64,000 nucleotides of DNA from Bufo bufo (lineage: Eukaryota > Chordata > Amphibia > Anura > Bufonidae), in NCBI RefSeq assembly GCF_905171765.1, contig NC_053391.1, positions 684,661,257 to 684,725,256 of the forward strand, written 5' to 3'. Positions 53,010-63,545 of this stretch are shown here, piece by piece (position 1 is the stretch's first letter; each line of letters begins with the position of its first letter). A program made the position numbers and the translations under genes. The notes under the pieces were generated by a model. That model did no database searches. It saw only the letters and a list, made by a program, of their open reading frames with translations, and was not told the DNA's origin.

Positions 53010-53195
53010 AATTCAAACTTGTTAGGAGAAGAGTCCGGGACTCTTCTCCAGCGCGATGAGGCCGAGGACTGTGCACTTCGTATGCACCAGACGGGCAGTG
53101 CATGCACAGAGCGGCGAGGTGCACCTTCCTCGCGTTTACCAGTGCGATATGCACGTATGCGACGCTGCTGGAGAAGAGTCCTGGACTCTTCTACC
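53010..53195. repeat. Inverted repeat around GAAGAGTC
   Basis: AGAAGAGTCCGGGACTCTTCTCCAGC-like sequence at 53027-53053 recurs at 53166-53192 as GCTGGAGAAGAGTCC and GGACTCTTCT. The centre is GC-rich with GCACCAGACGGGCAGTGC. The two copies are each self-complementary. Class unknown. Confidence 0.5.
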
Positions 53196-53200
53196 AATAA

Positions 53201-53526
53201 GGCCTCTTACACACGGGCGTTGTGCAGCTGTTCTGTGCATTGGGGACCACAATTTGCGAACCCCAATGTACGGGCCCCAGCCGCGACGGATCTAGACCCA
53301 TTCAACTTGAATGGGTCTGTGATCCGTCCGCACCGTATAAAAAAAAAAAAAATAGAACAAGTTCTATTTTTTTGCGGTGCGGAGGCACGGACAGAAACAC
53401 CACAGAGGCACTCCGTAGTGCTTCCGTGCCTCCGGATTGCGGACCCATTCAAGTAATGCGGGGAGCACACGGCCGGTGCCCGCATATTGTGGACCTGCTG
53501 TTTGCGGAACCCCCGTTTTTGAGGCC
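53201..53526. mobile_element. Harbinger-type MITE, 326 bp
   Basis: It starts GGCCTCTTACACACGGGCG after TAA (53198-53200) and ends GTTTTTGAGGCC. The interior has GACCCATTCAACTTGAATGGG and GAACAAGTTCTA hairpins. The target duplication is not conserved on the right. Confidence 0.65.
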
Positions 53527-53530
53527 TTTA

Positions 53531-54032
53531 GGGTCCATTCACACGTCAGTATTTTGTAATCTGCATCCGTTCCGCAAATTTGCGGAACGGAATGCGGACC
53601 CATTCATTTCAATGGCCCCGCAAAAAATAGAAAAAAAAATATTTTTTAGTACCCTAGCAACATATATTTGGCTACATGCACACGACCGTGCCGTTTTTTG
53701 CGGTCCGCAAACCGCGGATCCGCAAAAAACGGAAGCCGCCCGTGTGCCTTCCGCAATTTGCGGAACGGAATGGGCAGCCATTGATATAACTGCCTATTCT
53801 TGTCCGTTTGGCAGACAAAAATAGGACATGTTATATTTTTTTGCGAGGCCGCAGAACGGAGCAACAGATGCGGACAGCACACGGAGTGCTGTCCGCATCT
53901 TTTGCGGCCCCATTAAAGTGAATGCGGACCCAAACAACGGCCATGTGCATGAGACCTTTTGCAGAAACACGGATCCGCAAAAAAATGGAACGTAAATCTG
54001 GAAAAGAAAAATACTTACGTGTGAATGGACCC
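53531..54032. mobile_element. Harbinger-type MITE with nested MITE
   Basis: It starts GGGTCCATTCACACGTCAG after TTA (53528-53530) and ends GTGTGAATGGACCC. It contains a second MITE (53670-53955). The next family member begins at 54034. Confidence 0.75.
53670..53955. mobile_element. MITE nested in 53531-54032, TSD TTT
   Basis: The termini GGCTACATGCACACGACCG and CCATGTGCATGAGACC are imperfect inverted repeats flanked by TTT on both sides. The interior has GTCCGCAAACCGCGGATCCG and GCGGACAGCACACGGAGTGC hairpins. Confidence 0.7.
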
Positions 54033-54033
54033 T

Positions 54034-54105
54034 GGGTCTATTCACTTGTCCGCAAGTGTTTTGCAGTCCGCAAATTGCGGATCTGTAAAACACGGACACC
54101 GTATG
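54034..54105. mobile_element. Harbinger-type MITE fragment
   Basis: GGTCTATTCACTTGTCCGC then GTTTTGCAGTCCGCAAATTG marks the left end of another family member, cut off near 54105. Confidence 0.55.
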
Positions 54106-55145
54106 CTCTACAGTATACAAAAAGATCTTGGAAACCATCGACAAGCAGGCCAGTCATGTTGCCCACTCAAATGGATGACGTCCATATCATGAATGGACGC
54201 GCTAAGTCCACCAGTGTAGGTGCAGTCCTTACAAAGCAGGGCTCTACTGCGACAAACTGACGGAGGTCTCAAGCAAGGGACCCCCAACCCCCTCTTTGAC
54301 ATCTATAGGAGCATTTGGGAAGGGACTGTCATGTGGAGACAACCCACTCAATCGTAATGACAGCAAAAGGTTCATCAAGCAGAATGAATAACAAATCCAT
54401 AAAAATCTGCTTCTTGATGGTTTCCATGTAACAACAGGTAAAACTAATTAAAAAGTAACTGGAAAATGAGTGAAATCTTGTAATGAAGATGTATCACATA
54501 TCACATGTGTCGGGTACAGGGCCGGGTGCACTGCCAGCTCTTGCACTGCCGCTAATACTGACAGTGCCCCCTCGGCCAGGCTGGAAAAATATACAACAAA
54601 AACACCATATTTCCATTTCCTGTGTAATATTTCACCGTTTCCCGCAGTTGGAGGTGATCACAATATCCGCTGTTTACAGATTCCATTTCCAAATGCAATT
54701 TCAAATCTAATTAGTCTTCCATCGCTGCCCCCCTCCCCCCCCCGGCGGGGGCACGCCCTCACTCGGTGCAGCTTCCGCAGTGGCTTTGTGTTAGATGCAT
54801 CCGATGATTGAACCAGACAGTAAATGCATCTCCGGGGCCAGTGATATGCGAGGTGGTGGCGGACGGGCGCGGCGACCTGTCATCACCTTCTACTCTAAAT
54901 ATTCATCTAACATGCAGAGGAACGGCGGACCGCGAGCCCTTCTCCTCCAGTGTCGGCGCCGTCACCACGAGTGCCACCGAGGGAAGAGACCCAAGATCAT
55001 GGACGTCCTCTGCAAAGTGAAGGAACCACTTCTGCTCAACAAATGTGGTGGTCACTGCAGGTATGGGGTCATCAATAGTAGTGGCAGCCACATCAATGAC
55101 AACTAGAGGACAATTTAAGGAGAAGTCCAGGGCAAGAAGTCAAAA
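54106..55145. other. Low-copy-looking DNA
   Basis: 54640-54720 (TTTACAGATTCCATTTCC, CAATTTCAAATCTAATTAG) and 54780-54990 are non-repetitive and might include conserved non-coding sequence. Frames at 54470-55106 overlap in several registers without recognisable domains. Confidence 0.4.
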
Positions 55146-55150
55146 GGGGT

Positions 55151-56020
55151 GTTCCCCGGGATGAGAGGTCTAGAGAGCGATGGCCCCTGCTCCCGGGATG
55201 AGAGGTCTAGAGAGCGATGGCCCCTGCTCCCGGGATGAGAGGTCTAGAGAGCGATGGCCCCTGCTCCCGGGATGAGAGGTCTAGAGAGCGATGGCCCCTG
55301 CTCCCGGGATGAGAGGTCTAGAGAGCGATGGCCCCTGCTCCCGGGATGAGAGGTCTAGAGAGCGATGGCCCCTGCTCCCGGGATGAGAGGTCTAGAGAGC
55401 GATGGCCCCTGCTCCCGGGATGAGAGGTCTAGAGAGCGATGGCCCCTGCTCCCGGGATGAGAGGTCTAGAGAGCGATGGCCCCTGCTCCCGGGATGAGAG
55501 GTCTAGAGAGCGATGGCCCCTGCTCCCGGGATGAGAGGTCTAGAGAGCGATGGCCCCTGCTCCCGGGATGAGAGGTCTAGAGAGCGATGGCCCCTGCTCC
55601 CGGGATGAGAGGTCTAGAGAGCGATGGCCCCTGCTCCCGGGATGAGAGGTCTAGAGAGCGATGGCCCCTGCTCCCGGGATGAGAGGTCTAGAGAGCGATG
55701 GCCCCTGCTCCCGGGATGAGAGGTCTAGAGAGCGATGGCCCCTGCTCCCGGGATGAGAGGTCTAGAGAGCGATGGCCCCTGCTCCCGGGATGAGAGGTCT
55801 AGAGAGCGATGGCCCCTGCTCCCAGGATGAGAGGTCAAGAGAGCGATGGCCCCTGCTCCCGGGATGAGAGGTCTAGAGAGTGATGGCCCCTGCTCCCGGG
55901 ATGAGAGGTCTAGAGAGTGATGGCCCCTGCTCCCGGGATGAGAGGTCTAGAGAGTGATGGCCCCTGCTCCCGGGATGAGAGGTCTAGAAAGTGATGGCCC
56001 CTGCTCCCGGGATGAGAGGC
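55151..56020. repeat. 37-bp minisatellite, about 23 copies, very uniform
   Basis: The unit contains GATGAGAGGTCTAGAGAGCG then ATGGCCCCTGCTCCCGG. Copies from 55151 to about 55800 are identical by eye. Variants appear only toward the right end (CCCAGG, TCAAGAGAG, GAGAGTGATGG, TAGAAAGTG). One-sided divergence suggests expansion from the left part. Confidence 0.95.
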
Positions 56021-57795
56021 CAAAAGCAGCATTCCCCAGATGAAAGTGGCGGTCTTCCTGGACGAGAGGTCAGAAGCAGTGGACAGTGGAGTAGAGGTCA
56101 GCACTGCCCACCAGAGGGTTCAATAGTCATGGCCACCTGGGTTGTGGGGTTACCAGTCTTTTTCACTCCCAGCTTTCTAAGTCCACTGAACGGCAGATCT
56201 TTCCGGTTACGCACCGACCCGTTCCCCCTTTGCCATTCCGGACTCTGGGAGAGCCGGGCTCCGCTGCTGTGACTGAGTATTCGGGATCAGCAGTGTGAAG
56301 ACCTGCACACAATGTAAGCAGAGCGCAGCCGGCAGGAGACGTTCTCCTCTATGGAATGTGCTTAATAAAAGGGCCTCGTTTTTCACGGTGAGGACCACCC
56401 AGGCTGGGGACATGACGCACCGCTCACTACACAAGCAGCTGCACCACCACAAACCCTAAGCCGACCGTGTTACACAGCGCCCGGGGTTACATGCTCAGTC
56501 CCCGCGGCCACCACAGACATGAGCTCTGCGGCTCCGAGGCAGACCGGCTTCACCCCAAAAGTAAATATTATGACAGAAGCAGCGCCTCCGGGCACAGCCA
56601 GGGTCTGCAGCGGTGCCCGCCGGCAGCAAACATCCCGGATGTGTCATACTGCAGAGCACAGCGCCATGGCAACACTGAAAGTTAGTGAACCCCTCTCACC
56701 TGTGCCCGTAATCAACATGGCATCTGCTGAATGCAGGGCATCATTTATGGCAGCCTGCACTCTGACCACGCAGCCGGCAGATTCAATGTGATCAGTGGGG
56801 GTCTGACACTTGGGACGTACATATGAGATTGGGGGTGTGCGTGTCGCACCTCCACAAATCAAAAACCTCCTGCCACCTAGTAAGTGCAAGAATCTGAACA
56901 AGCAGAGATGCACTGTACAGCATGGTGGACGGAAAGAGCAGCATCCACCTCTGACGAGACAGGAAATGCATTTCAGTCTACTTCAGACTCCAGACAGTGA
57001 TCAGAAATATGCCCCGATAAAGCACAGCTGAAGTATAAAGCATTGAGGAATGCCAGAGCGCTACCTGAGCCTCTGATGAGACCAGGTGCATTTTGGACTG
57101 CCTCGCACTCCGGTGGGCAATGCAGCTAATTAAGCCAGAGTCACTTATAGGGGAAAAAAATAGATTTCAGACAAACTTAGACACCAGTGGACGATGTAGC
57201 AAAGCTGGAGTCACTGATCTTACCTGTAGTATAAAGCATTGCGCAAAATCAGAGTGGCAGCCTTTCGGACACCAATCGACAACGCAGCTAAGCTGAAGTC
57301 ACTGACCGTAGAGCAGAGCTGCAGTGTAAAGCATGAGGTGAAGAGGTGAATTTTAGAATACTTCTAACTTCAATCCATGCAGCCATGCACTGAATGTGTC
57401 CTAATAGAACAATGCTGCAGTGTAAAGCACTGAGGAAGGACAGAGCAGCAGCCTGGGGTACTGCGCTGTGAGGGCATGCGCTGATTAAATTTTACACGCC
57501 CCCTTTTGTACATTATTTCTTCGCTGTCAGACCATTATTATGACTCGATCAGATTTTAGGCTCCCTGGTGAGCGCTTATCATCAGCCCCGCACGTAATAA
57601 CACTTAGAATCGCTTTCTAATGTCCCCACATTACCGCCGCTGCTGATTACAGTGCCGCCGTTCATTAACCCATCACATCCTGATTACTTCACACGCCTAC
57701 ATCAGTGTATTCAGAAAGCAGAGAAAACATGGCCGCCACTTCAGCTCCCTGCGGACAAAAGGGTCACTGTAAAGGACAGCATAGTGGCCATTTAG
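56021..57795. other. Low-copy-looking DNA, no gene recognised
   Basis: 56880-57460 contains loosely repeated phrases (GTATAAAGCATTGAGGAA, AGTGTAAAGCACTGAGGAA, CAGTGGACGATG-like) about every 60-120 bp, suggesting an old decayed tandem repeat. 57480-57720 is non-repetitive with TTACATTATTT and GATTAAATTTTA motifs. No exon is supported. Confidence 0.4.
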
Positions 57796-58450
57796 GGCCC
57801 TGGAAAAGCTGGGTGATTGCCAGCACCCACAGCTCCAGCAGGGGTTGTCACCCAGCTTTTCCAGGCTCCTGAACAGCGATTATGCCCACCCAATTGGTTG
57901 TCACCCAGCTTTCCCGAGCGTTGTGATTGGTCGCTTTAGGCAACACAAGCTGTTCTGATCAATGAAGCCTTGCTGCCCACAGCAACCAATCAGAGCCCAG
58001 CTTTTAGTTCTTCAGGTGCTGTGGAAAAATGAAATCTGCTGCGTGATTGGTTGCTATGGGAAACATGGACGGTTTTAATAGATTAAATATTCCTTCCCAT
58101 AGCAACCAATCAGAGTTCAGCTTTTAGTTCTTCAACGGCTGTGGAAAAATGAAAGCTGTGCTGTGATTGGTTTCTATGGGCAATGCGGTTCTGACAGATG
58201 GGGCCCATAGTGGGAGAGGATTTTTTTATTCTGTTTTAAAGGAAAACTGTCTCTGTTGCCCATAGCAACCAATTACTCCACAGCTTTCATTTTTCTACAG
58301 AACGTGAGGAAGTAAAAGATGAACTCTGGTTGCTATGGACAGCAAGGCTCCATCAATCAGAACCCTCCATACTGCCCATGGCAACCAATTCTTCTGCGGA
58401 AAAGTGAGAGCTGCACTGACCTCGGTTGCTAGGGGCAACAGCCTCTTTTT
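57796..58450. repeat. Cluster of inverted units with CCAAT boxes
   Basis: CCCATAGCAACCAATCAGAG and its complement TGATTGGTTGCTATGGG recur about eight times in both orientations. They alternate with CAGCTTTTAGTTCTTCA and GGAAAAATGAAAGCTG. At 57808-57880 an AAAGCTGGGTGA/TCACCCAGCTTT hairpin precedes them. The unit is roughly 115 bp. Each core holds a CCAAT box (NF-Y-type sequence). Confidence 0.75.
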
Positions 58451-60462
58451 TCAGAAATCAGCCTGAAATCATCTCCATAGGAAGCAGTTAGTCAGGGAGA
58501 AAAGTAATTAACGGAGCAGAGCGTCTTCTTTTTTTTTTCTTTCTTCTTCTTCGGAAATGATTGACCGCCACTTCAAAATAAACTTTGCTATCTTCCGCCA
58601 GAGTCAATTACGCCGGGCCTTTGTGCAGGAACGCTCACGTCTTACGCGGGACGGAACAATCATCCGACTGAAAATGAAATGTTCCAGCCGGAACCGTCTG
58701 CAGCCTCTAATTACATGAAGTGATTGGGGAAGGGGGGGGGGGGGCGGTCAGGTGAATGGCGGCTCGCGGCTGTATGCACCAGCAAATAACGAAAGGTTCA
58801 CCCTGTGCTAGAAGAGACTCCATGTATTTAACCTGGAGGTCGCGTTAAAATTGCGCTTTTATCACAGCTACATATTTCTAAAAATTAAAAGTGGCCTTTT
58901 TGATTTAAAAAATAAAAACTTAATGAGATTTTTTTTTTTTTCCCTTTCAATTCTAGTGTAAAAAATCCTTAGCATCGCTTTTTGGTACCAATTCTGATTT
59001 ATTTCATGTCTTCTTCTCTGGTCACGCTCAAAGCTGCTTTCAAAAGTCTGCTGGTCGTCCTTGGTAACAGACATCAGTTAAGCTCCACCCCTCTGTCAAA
59101 CATCTGTCTCCCTGTCTTCAGCTCGGTTAGCTTTAGATGTGAATGGAGAAAACTTCTCTGTACACACAAGGGTATTTAGAACTGCAATTTCATTATAAAA
59201 GTGGAGTATTCCTTTAAGCAATGGCCTTCTGCCATATATACCATAGACACCCCGGCTGCTGCAGAACCTCCCGGCTTGGAGGGAGCCCAGTTGTTTTAGA
59301 TACCAGCTAAGGATGCCTTCTGACACGTCCATAGACTGGTAAACTCCAGCAATATCCAGCAGAGGGCGACAAAGGGCACCTCAGACCAAGCTCCTCCCAC
59401 AGCAAAGACAATATGAAATCCGGGAGCCATCTTCAGACTCAAAAATTAACAGATTTGGAAATTTTTAAAAAGTAAGACATGGTTACCTTGTAACGTAGGG
59501 ACGTTTACCGCACAGATCGGGTTAATATGAAGCAAGACTGGAATCGCCCTTTAAATCTGTGATGCAACTGGCTGCGGTGATAGATACGGGATGCCACCTG
59601 GAATCTGCAGGCGCCTCGGTCACGTGCCATATGCAAAAAACAGAGAGAGGCACCGGGCTAGGCGTCCTCCATGCCTCACACCTGGGTATTTCCCTTGCAA
59701 ATCACCTCCTTATTACATCACACATTCGCCTGGTGCAGGGGCACGCGTGGAAGGGTCTCGAGGCCCGATTTCGGGGGCAGGTAGCAGGTGCTGTTTAGGG
59801 AGGCCTGTCACTCACAGAATCCAGGCTGCCGTAAACAGGATACATCTACCCCGCAGTTTATATATGGAGCAATCCTAAAATGGACCCTGTATGGGACGCC
59901 CCCCCCATCCCAGTTACGCCCGCTCCTCCCCTGCTGCCGAGGAAAAGGCCAAAATAATCAGGATTTGCTGACTCGTGGCGGAGTTCACCTCGTCTCCCCA
60001 TTTCCCAAGGAAACAGCTGGGATCGGGCGCGGGGCCAAAGAGCTGGGATTTTACAAGCAGCCGTTTCCGGGTTACCTGGGGATCACGAGCGACTGGAGCA
60101 CTGAGCCGGATCCGTCAACAGGATATTAAGATTATGTGAACCGGCTCAAACCTAACATTTCTCGCAGCTGAGAGTTTGTTACCATTGTACCCATCCATCC
60201 GTCGGCAGCGCCATTCTCCCTTCCTTCCCTGATAGCGCGCGACAACGTATATAATGTTCCCGTCCTGACTGTTTAGCGGACAGACTGGATACAACTGTAG
60301 CAAACTATAGATGGTCTGTACAGCGTTGGATGCAAACGTTAGCGTTCACCTTTACTGACAGCAAGCAGAGATCTTGAAAATGGTGAAGAATTGTAACACA
60401 AAGTACATTAGAAAACTGCAGAAAATCCCTTTAAGCGATTGTATAGCCTACTAAAATCTCCG
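58451..60462. other. Low-copy-looking DNA with a small repeat piece at the right
   Basis: 58540-58720 is non-repetitive and balanced (CCGCCAGAGTCAATTACGCC, CCTCTAATTACATGAAGTG), the best-looking conserved non-coding candidate here by style. A poly-G run lies at 58731-58744 and a poly-T run at 58929-58941. 60350-60435 is the ACTGACAGCAAGCAGAGATC repeat, also at 23455 and 63808. No exon is recognised. Confidence 0.4.
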
Positions 60463-60465
60463 TAA

Positions 60466-60757
60466 GGGCACATGCATTTTCTTTCCGTGTCCGTTCGTGT
60501 GGGTTTTTTTTGCGGATCGTTTGCAGAACCATTCATTTTTGAACGGGTCCGCAAAAAAAAAAAAAACGGAAGTTACTCCGGGTGCATTCTGTTTCCGTAT
60601 GTCCGTTCTGCAAAGAAATAGAACATGTCCTATTATTATCCGCATTACGGACAAGGATAGGACTGTTCTATTAGGGGCCAGAAAAATACGGAATACACAC
60701 AGAGGTCATTCGTGTTTTTTGCGGACCGCAAAATACATACGGTTGTGTGCATGAGCC
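60466..60757. mobile_element. Harbinger-type MITE, 292 bp
   Basis: It starts GGGCACATGCA after TAA and ends TGTGTGCATGAGCC before TTA. The interior has GAACGGGTCCGC, GAACATGTCCTATT and GCGGACCGCAAAATAC. Confidence 0.72.
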
Positions 60758-61904
60758 TTAGGGGTGGAATTTTTTTTTTTTGGGGGGGGGGGGGGGGGGG
60801 AATTTCCGAATTTTTTATTCTCCCGTTGATGTAGCCCTACGAGGACTTGTTTCCTGCACCTGATAAATGAGGGGTTGTTCACAGGGGTCCTTTAAATTTT
60901 CCGTCACAGACAAGATGTGTGCAAACACAAAAAAGCCGCCTACGTTACTCAAATCTTTAAAGGATTTTTCCACCCAGAGATGAAATTCAGAGAAAATCTT
61001 AAATAACATATTTTGCCAAAAAAGCTGAAAATAACCTTTAAATAGAGGTTTCCGAATTGATCTTCTATTAAGTGCCGAGCGATCACTTATGGCCACTCGA
61101 CTTTCCACAAACCATGAATGGCTATACAGATGTACTACCATAGTTTTAGCTGCTCCTTTCTCCCCCTACAGCCCTGTGCCTGTGTCAGTCTTCACTGTCG
61201 CTCTGGCATTCCGTTCCTAAAGAAGCTGAGGAATAATAAAGCCATAGATCTTTCCCATACAAGATCACTGCAGGGCCCCATTAAAAAATTGCAGCCCATG
61301 TTTTAAGGGCTTCCTCTTCCAACCTGCCCATGAAGAGGTTTGAATGAGCAAAGCATGATGGTCCTGAAATCGTAAGAGCACAAAATGAACATTTTGGCTT
61401 TTTTTTGGGGGTGTTTTTCACGCAATCACTGTCGATTCTTTACGTATAATCAGAAGGCGAATGCATCCGCGTGCAGAGATATTTTGGGTGGAAATGCCCT
61501 TTAAAATAGTAATAGTGCCATATAGGGAATGATATGGGGAGGGGAGGCGTCTCGGCTCCACTGAACTTTTCAACCTCAAGTGCAGAGCGGCGGCGTAATC
61601 TTGGGCCTCCTCGGGACACGCAGATCGATCCCCGCTAAACAGTCTTATTGACGCGCTCTTTAGAAAAGCTTAAGCTGCAGATTACGCCCGATGCCGCCTC
61701 ATTAAAGGCCTCTCGGGGGGTTCGCTGCGCAAGCATCCCTCGCCATGGGCTAAAAAGCTGTGCGCACTGCGGTACTGGCCTCCAAAGGGCAAGAAGGGGA
61801 TATCGCTTACATAGCAATTCCCTAATAAATCATCAATAGCCAGTGCCAATAGCAGAGGACATCAGCCAAAAAGATTTGGAAAGAGGGGGCTTTCACTGGA
61901 TTTC
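60758..61904. other. Unassigned DNA with T/G homopolymers
   Basis: A 12-T run is followed directly by a run of about 19 G (60769-60800). 61555-61850 is balanced and non-repetitive (CTTATTGACGCGCTCTTTAG) and may be a conserved non-coding element. No exon is seen. Confidence 0.4.
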
Positions 61905-62115
61905 GGCACTTACATGGTGAGGACCTATCCTCAGGATATCCCATTGGTGGGGGTCTGACGCCTTGTACCCCTGCCGATCAGTTGTTGGTAGGGGCCTCAG
62001 CACTGCGGCCTCTTTCCATCGCTCACATGGCCTCAAGTGAATGGGCTTGTGTTGCAATACCAGGCATGGCCACTATACGATGTATGGCGCTGTGCTTGGT
62101 AGACTACGAAGAGGC
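61905..62115. repeat. Dispersed amphibian repeat, related to 27193-27418
   Basis: It contains GACCTATCCTCAGGATATCCC, GGGGGTCTGACGCC and GCAATACCAGGCATGGCCAC followed by TATGGCGCTGTGCTTGGTAG. This is a common layout in frog repeats (class unclear). Confidence 0.5.
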
Positions 62116-62200
62116 TCTCTGATCTCTTGCTGTCCAATAGAACTGAATGGAGCATCAGCATGTAGGTGCGGATGATATTGTCTTTGGACAAGCCCTTGTA

Positions 62201-62664
62201 AAGGGCATCTGTCAGCAGTTTTGTCCCTATGACACTGGCTGACCTGTGACATGTGCTCTCGGCAGCTGAAGGCATCTGTGTTGGTCCCATGTTCATATGT
62301 GCCCGCATTACTGAGAAATATGAGGTTTTAATATATGCAAATGAGCCTCTAGGAGCAACGGGGGTGTTACCGTTACACCTAGAGGATCTCCTCTCTCTGC
62401 AACTGCCACGCCCTCTGCTCTTTGATTAAAGACATCATCACAGCTGGCCCTGTCAATCAAAGTGCAGAGAGAGCTGAGCCTCTAGGTGTAATGGCAACAC
62501 CCCCGTTGCTCCTAGAGGCTCATTTGCATATATTAAAACATCGTTTTTTCTCAGTAATGCGGGCACATATGACCATGGGACCAACACAGATGCCTTCAAC
62601 TGCCGAGAGCACATGTAACAGGTCAGCCGGTGTTATAGGGACAAAACTGCTGACAGATGCCCTT
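62201..62664. mobile_element. Intact foldback MITE, 464 bp, TA target
   Basis: AAGGGCATCTGTCAGCAG at the left and CTGCTGACAGATGCCCTT at the right are perfect inverted ends flanked by TA (62199-62200, 62665-62666). The arms continue (GTTTTGTCCCTATGACACTG with CCGGTGTTATAGGGACAAAAC) and enclose GAGCCTCTAGGAGCAAC with GTTGCTCCTAGAGGCTC. The family is also the host of the PLE cluster (1-51 and 11591-11830). A Tc1/mariner-type origin is likely from the TA target. Confidence 0.82.
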
Positions 62665-62666
62665 TA

Positions 62667-62830
62667 AGTAAGCGCCATCATTGTGCAGTAGGTGAAGAGC
62701 AGCAATCGCAACGGCCGAACCGCGGTCCAAATCCGATCCCAGGCGACAGCTGTCCGGACCACACAGACCTGCCCAGAAGGGCACTGGAGAAGGGCAGTGT
62801 CAGGAGTGCGATGCCTGGTATAGGGTCTGT
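62667..62830. other. No recognised feature
   Basis: This is a short spacer between the foldback MITE and the minisatellite. Confidence 0.5.
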
Positions 62831-62835
62831 GCTGG

Positions 62836-63545
62836 GATTTCATTTCAGGGGTGCAATCTGGGGGTGTAAATATATTTCAGGGGTGCGGTCTGTGGGGCAA
62901 AATTCATTTCAGGGGTGCGGTCTGGGGGGGTAAATACATTTCAGGGGTGCGGTCTGGGGGGTAAATTCATTTCAGGGGTGCGGTCTGGGGGGTAAATTCA
63001 TTTCAGGGGTGCGGTCTGGGGGGTAAATACATTTCAGGGGTGCGGTCTGGGAGTAAATTCATTTCAGGGGTGCAGTCTGGGAGTAAATTCATTTCAGGGG
63101 TGCGGTCTGGGGGGTAAATTCATTTCAGGGGTGCGGTCTGGGAGTAAATTCATTTCAGGGGTGCGGTCTAGGGGGTAAATTCATTTCAGGGGTGCGGTCT
63201 GGGGGGGTAAATTCATTTCAGTGGTGCGGTCTGGGGGGTAAATACATTTCAGGGGTGCGGTCTGGGGGGTGAATTCATTTCAGGGGTGCGGTCTGGGGGG
63301 TAAATTCATTTCAGGGGTGCAGTCTGGGAGTAAATTCATTTCAGGGGTGCGGTCTGGGGGGTAAATTCATTTCAGTGGTGCGGTCTGGGGGGTAAATTCA
63401 TTTCAGGAGTGCGGTCTGGGGGGTGAATTCATTTCAGGGGTGCGGTCTGGGGGGTAAATTCATTTCAGGGGTGCGGTCTGGGGGGGTAAATTCATTTCAG
63501 GGGTGCGGTCTGGGGGGGGTGAATTCATTTTAAGGGTCTGGTCCG
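62836..63545. repeat. 31-bp minisatellite, about 23 copies
   Basis: The unit contains TAAATTCATTTCAGGGGTGC then GGTCTGGGGGG. Variants are GGGAGTAAATTC (29 bp), TAAATACATTTC, and G-run differences. The last unit decays at 63530-63545. Confidence 0.93.

Noticed and set aside
54470..55106. Cluster of overlapping frames (113, 103, 75, 70 residues) that could be exons
   Set aside because: They lie in different registers with no clear splice-site pairing or domain; the region may be conserved non-coding instead.
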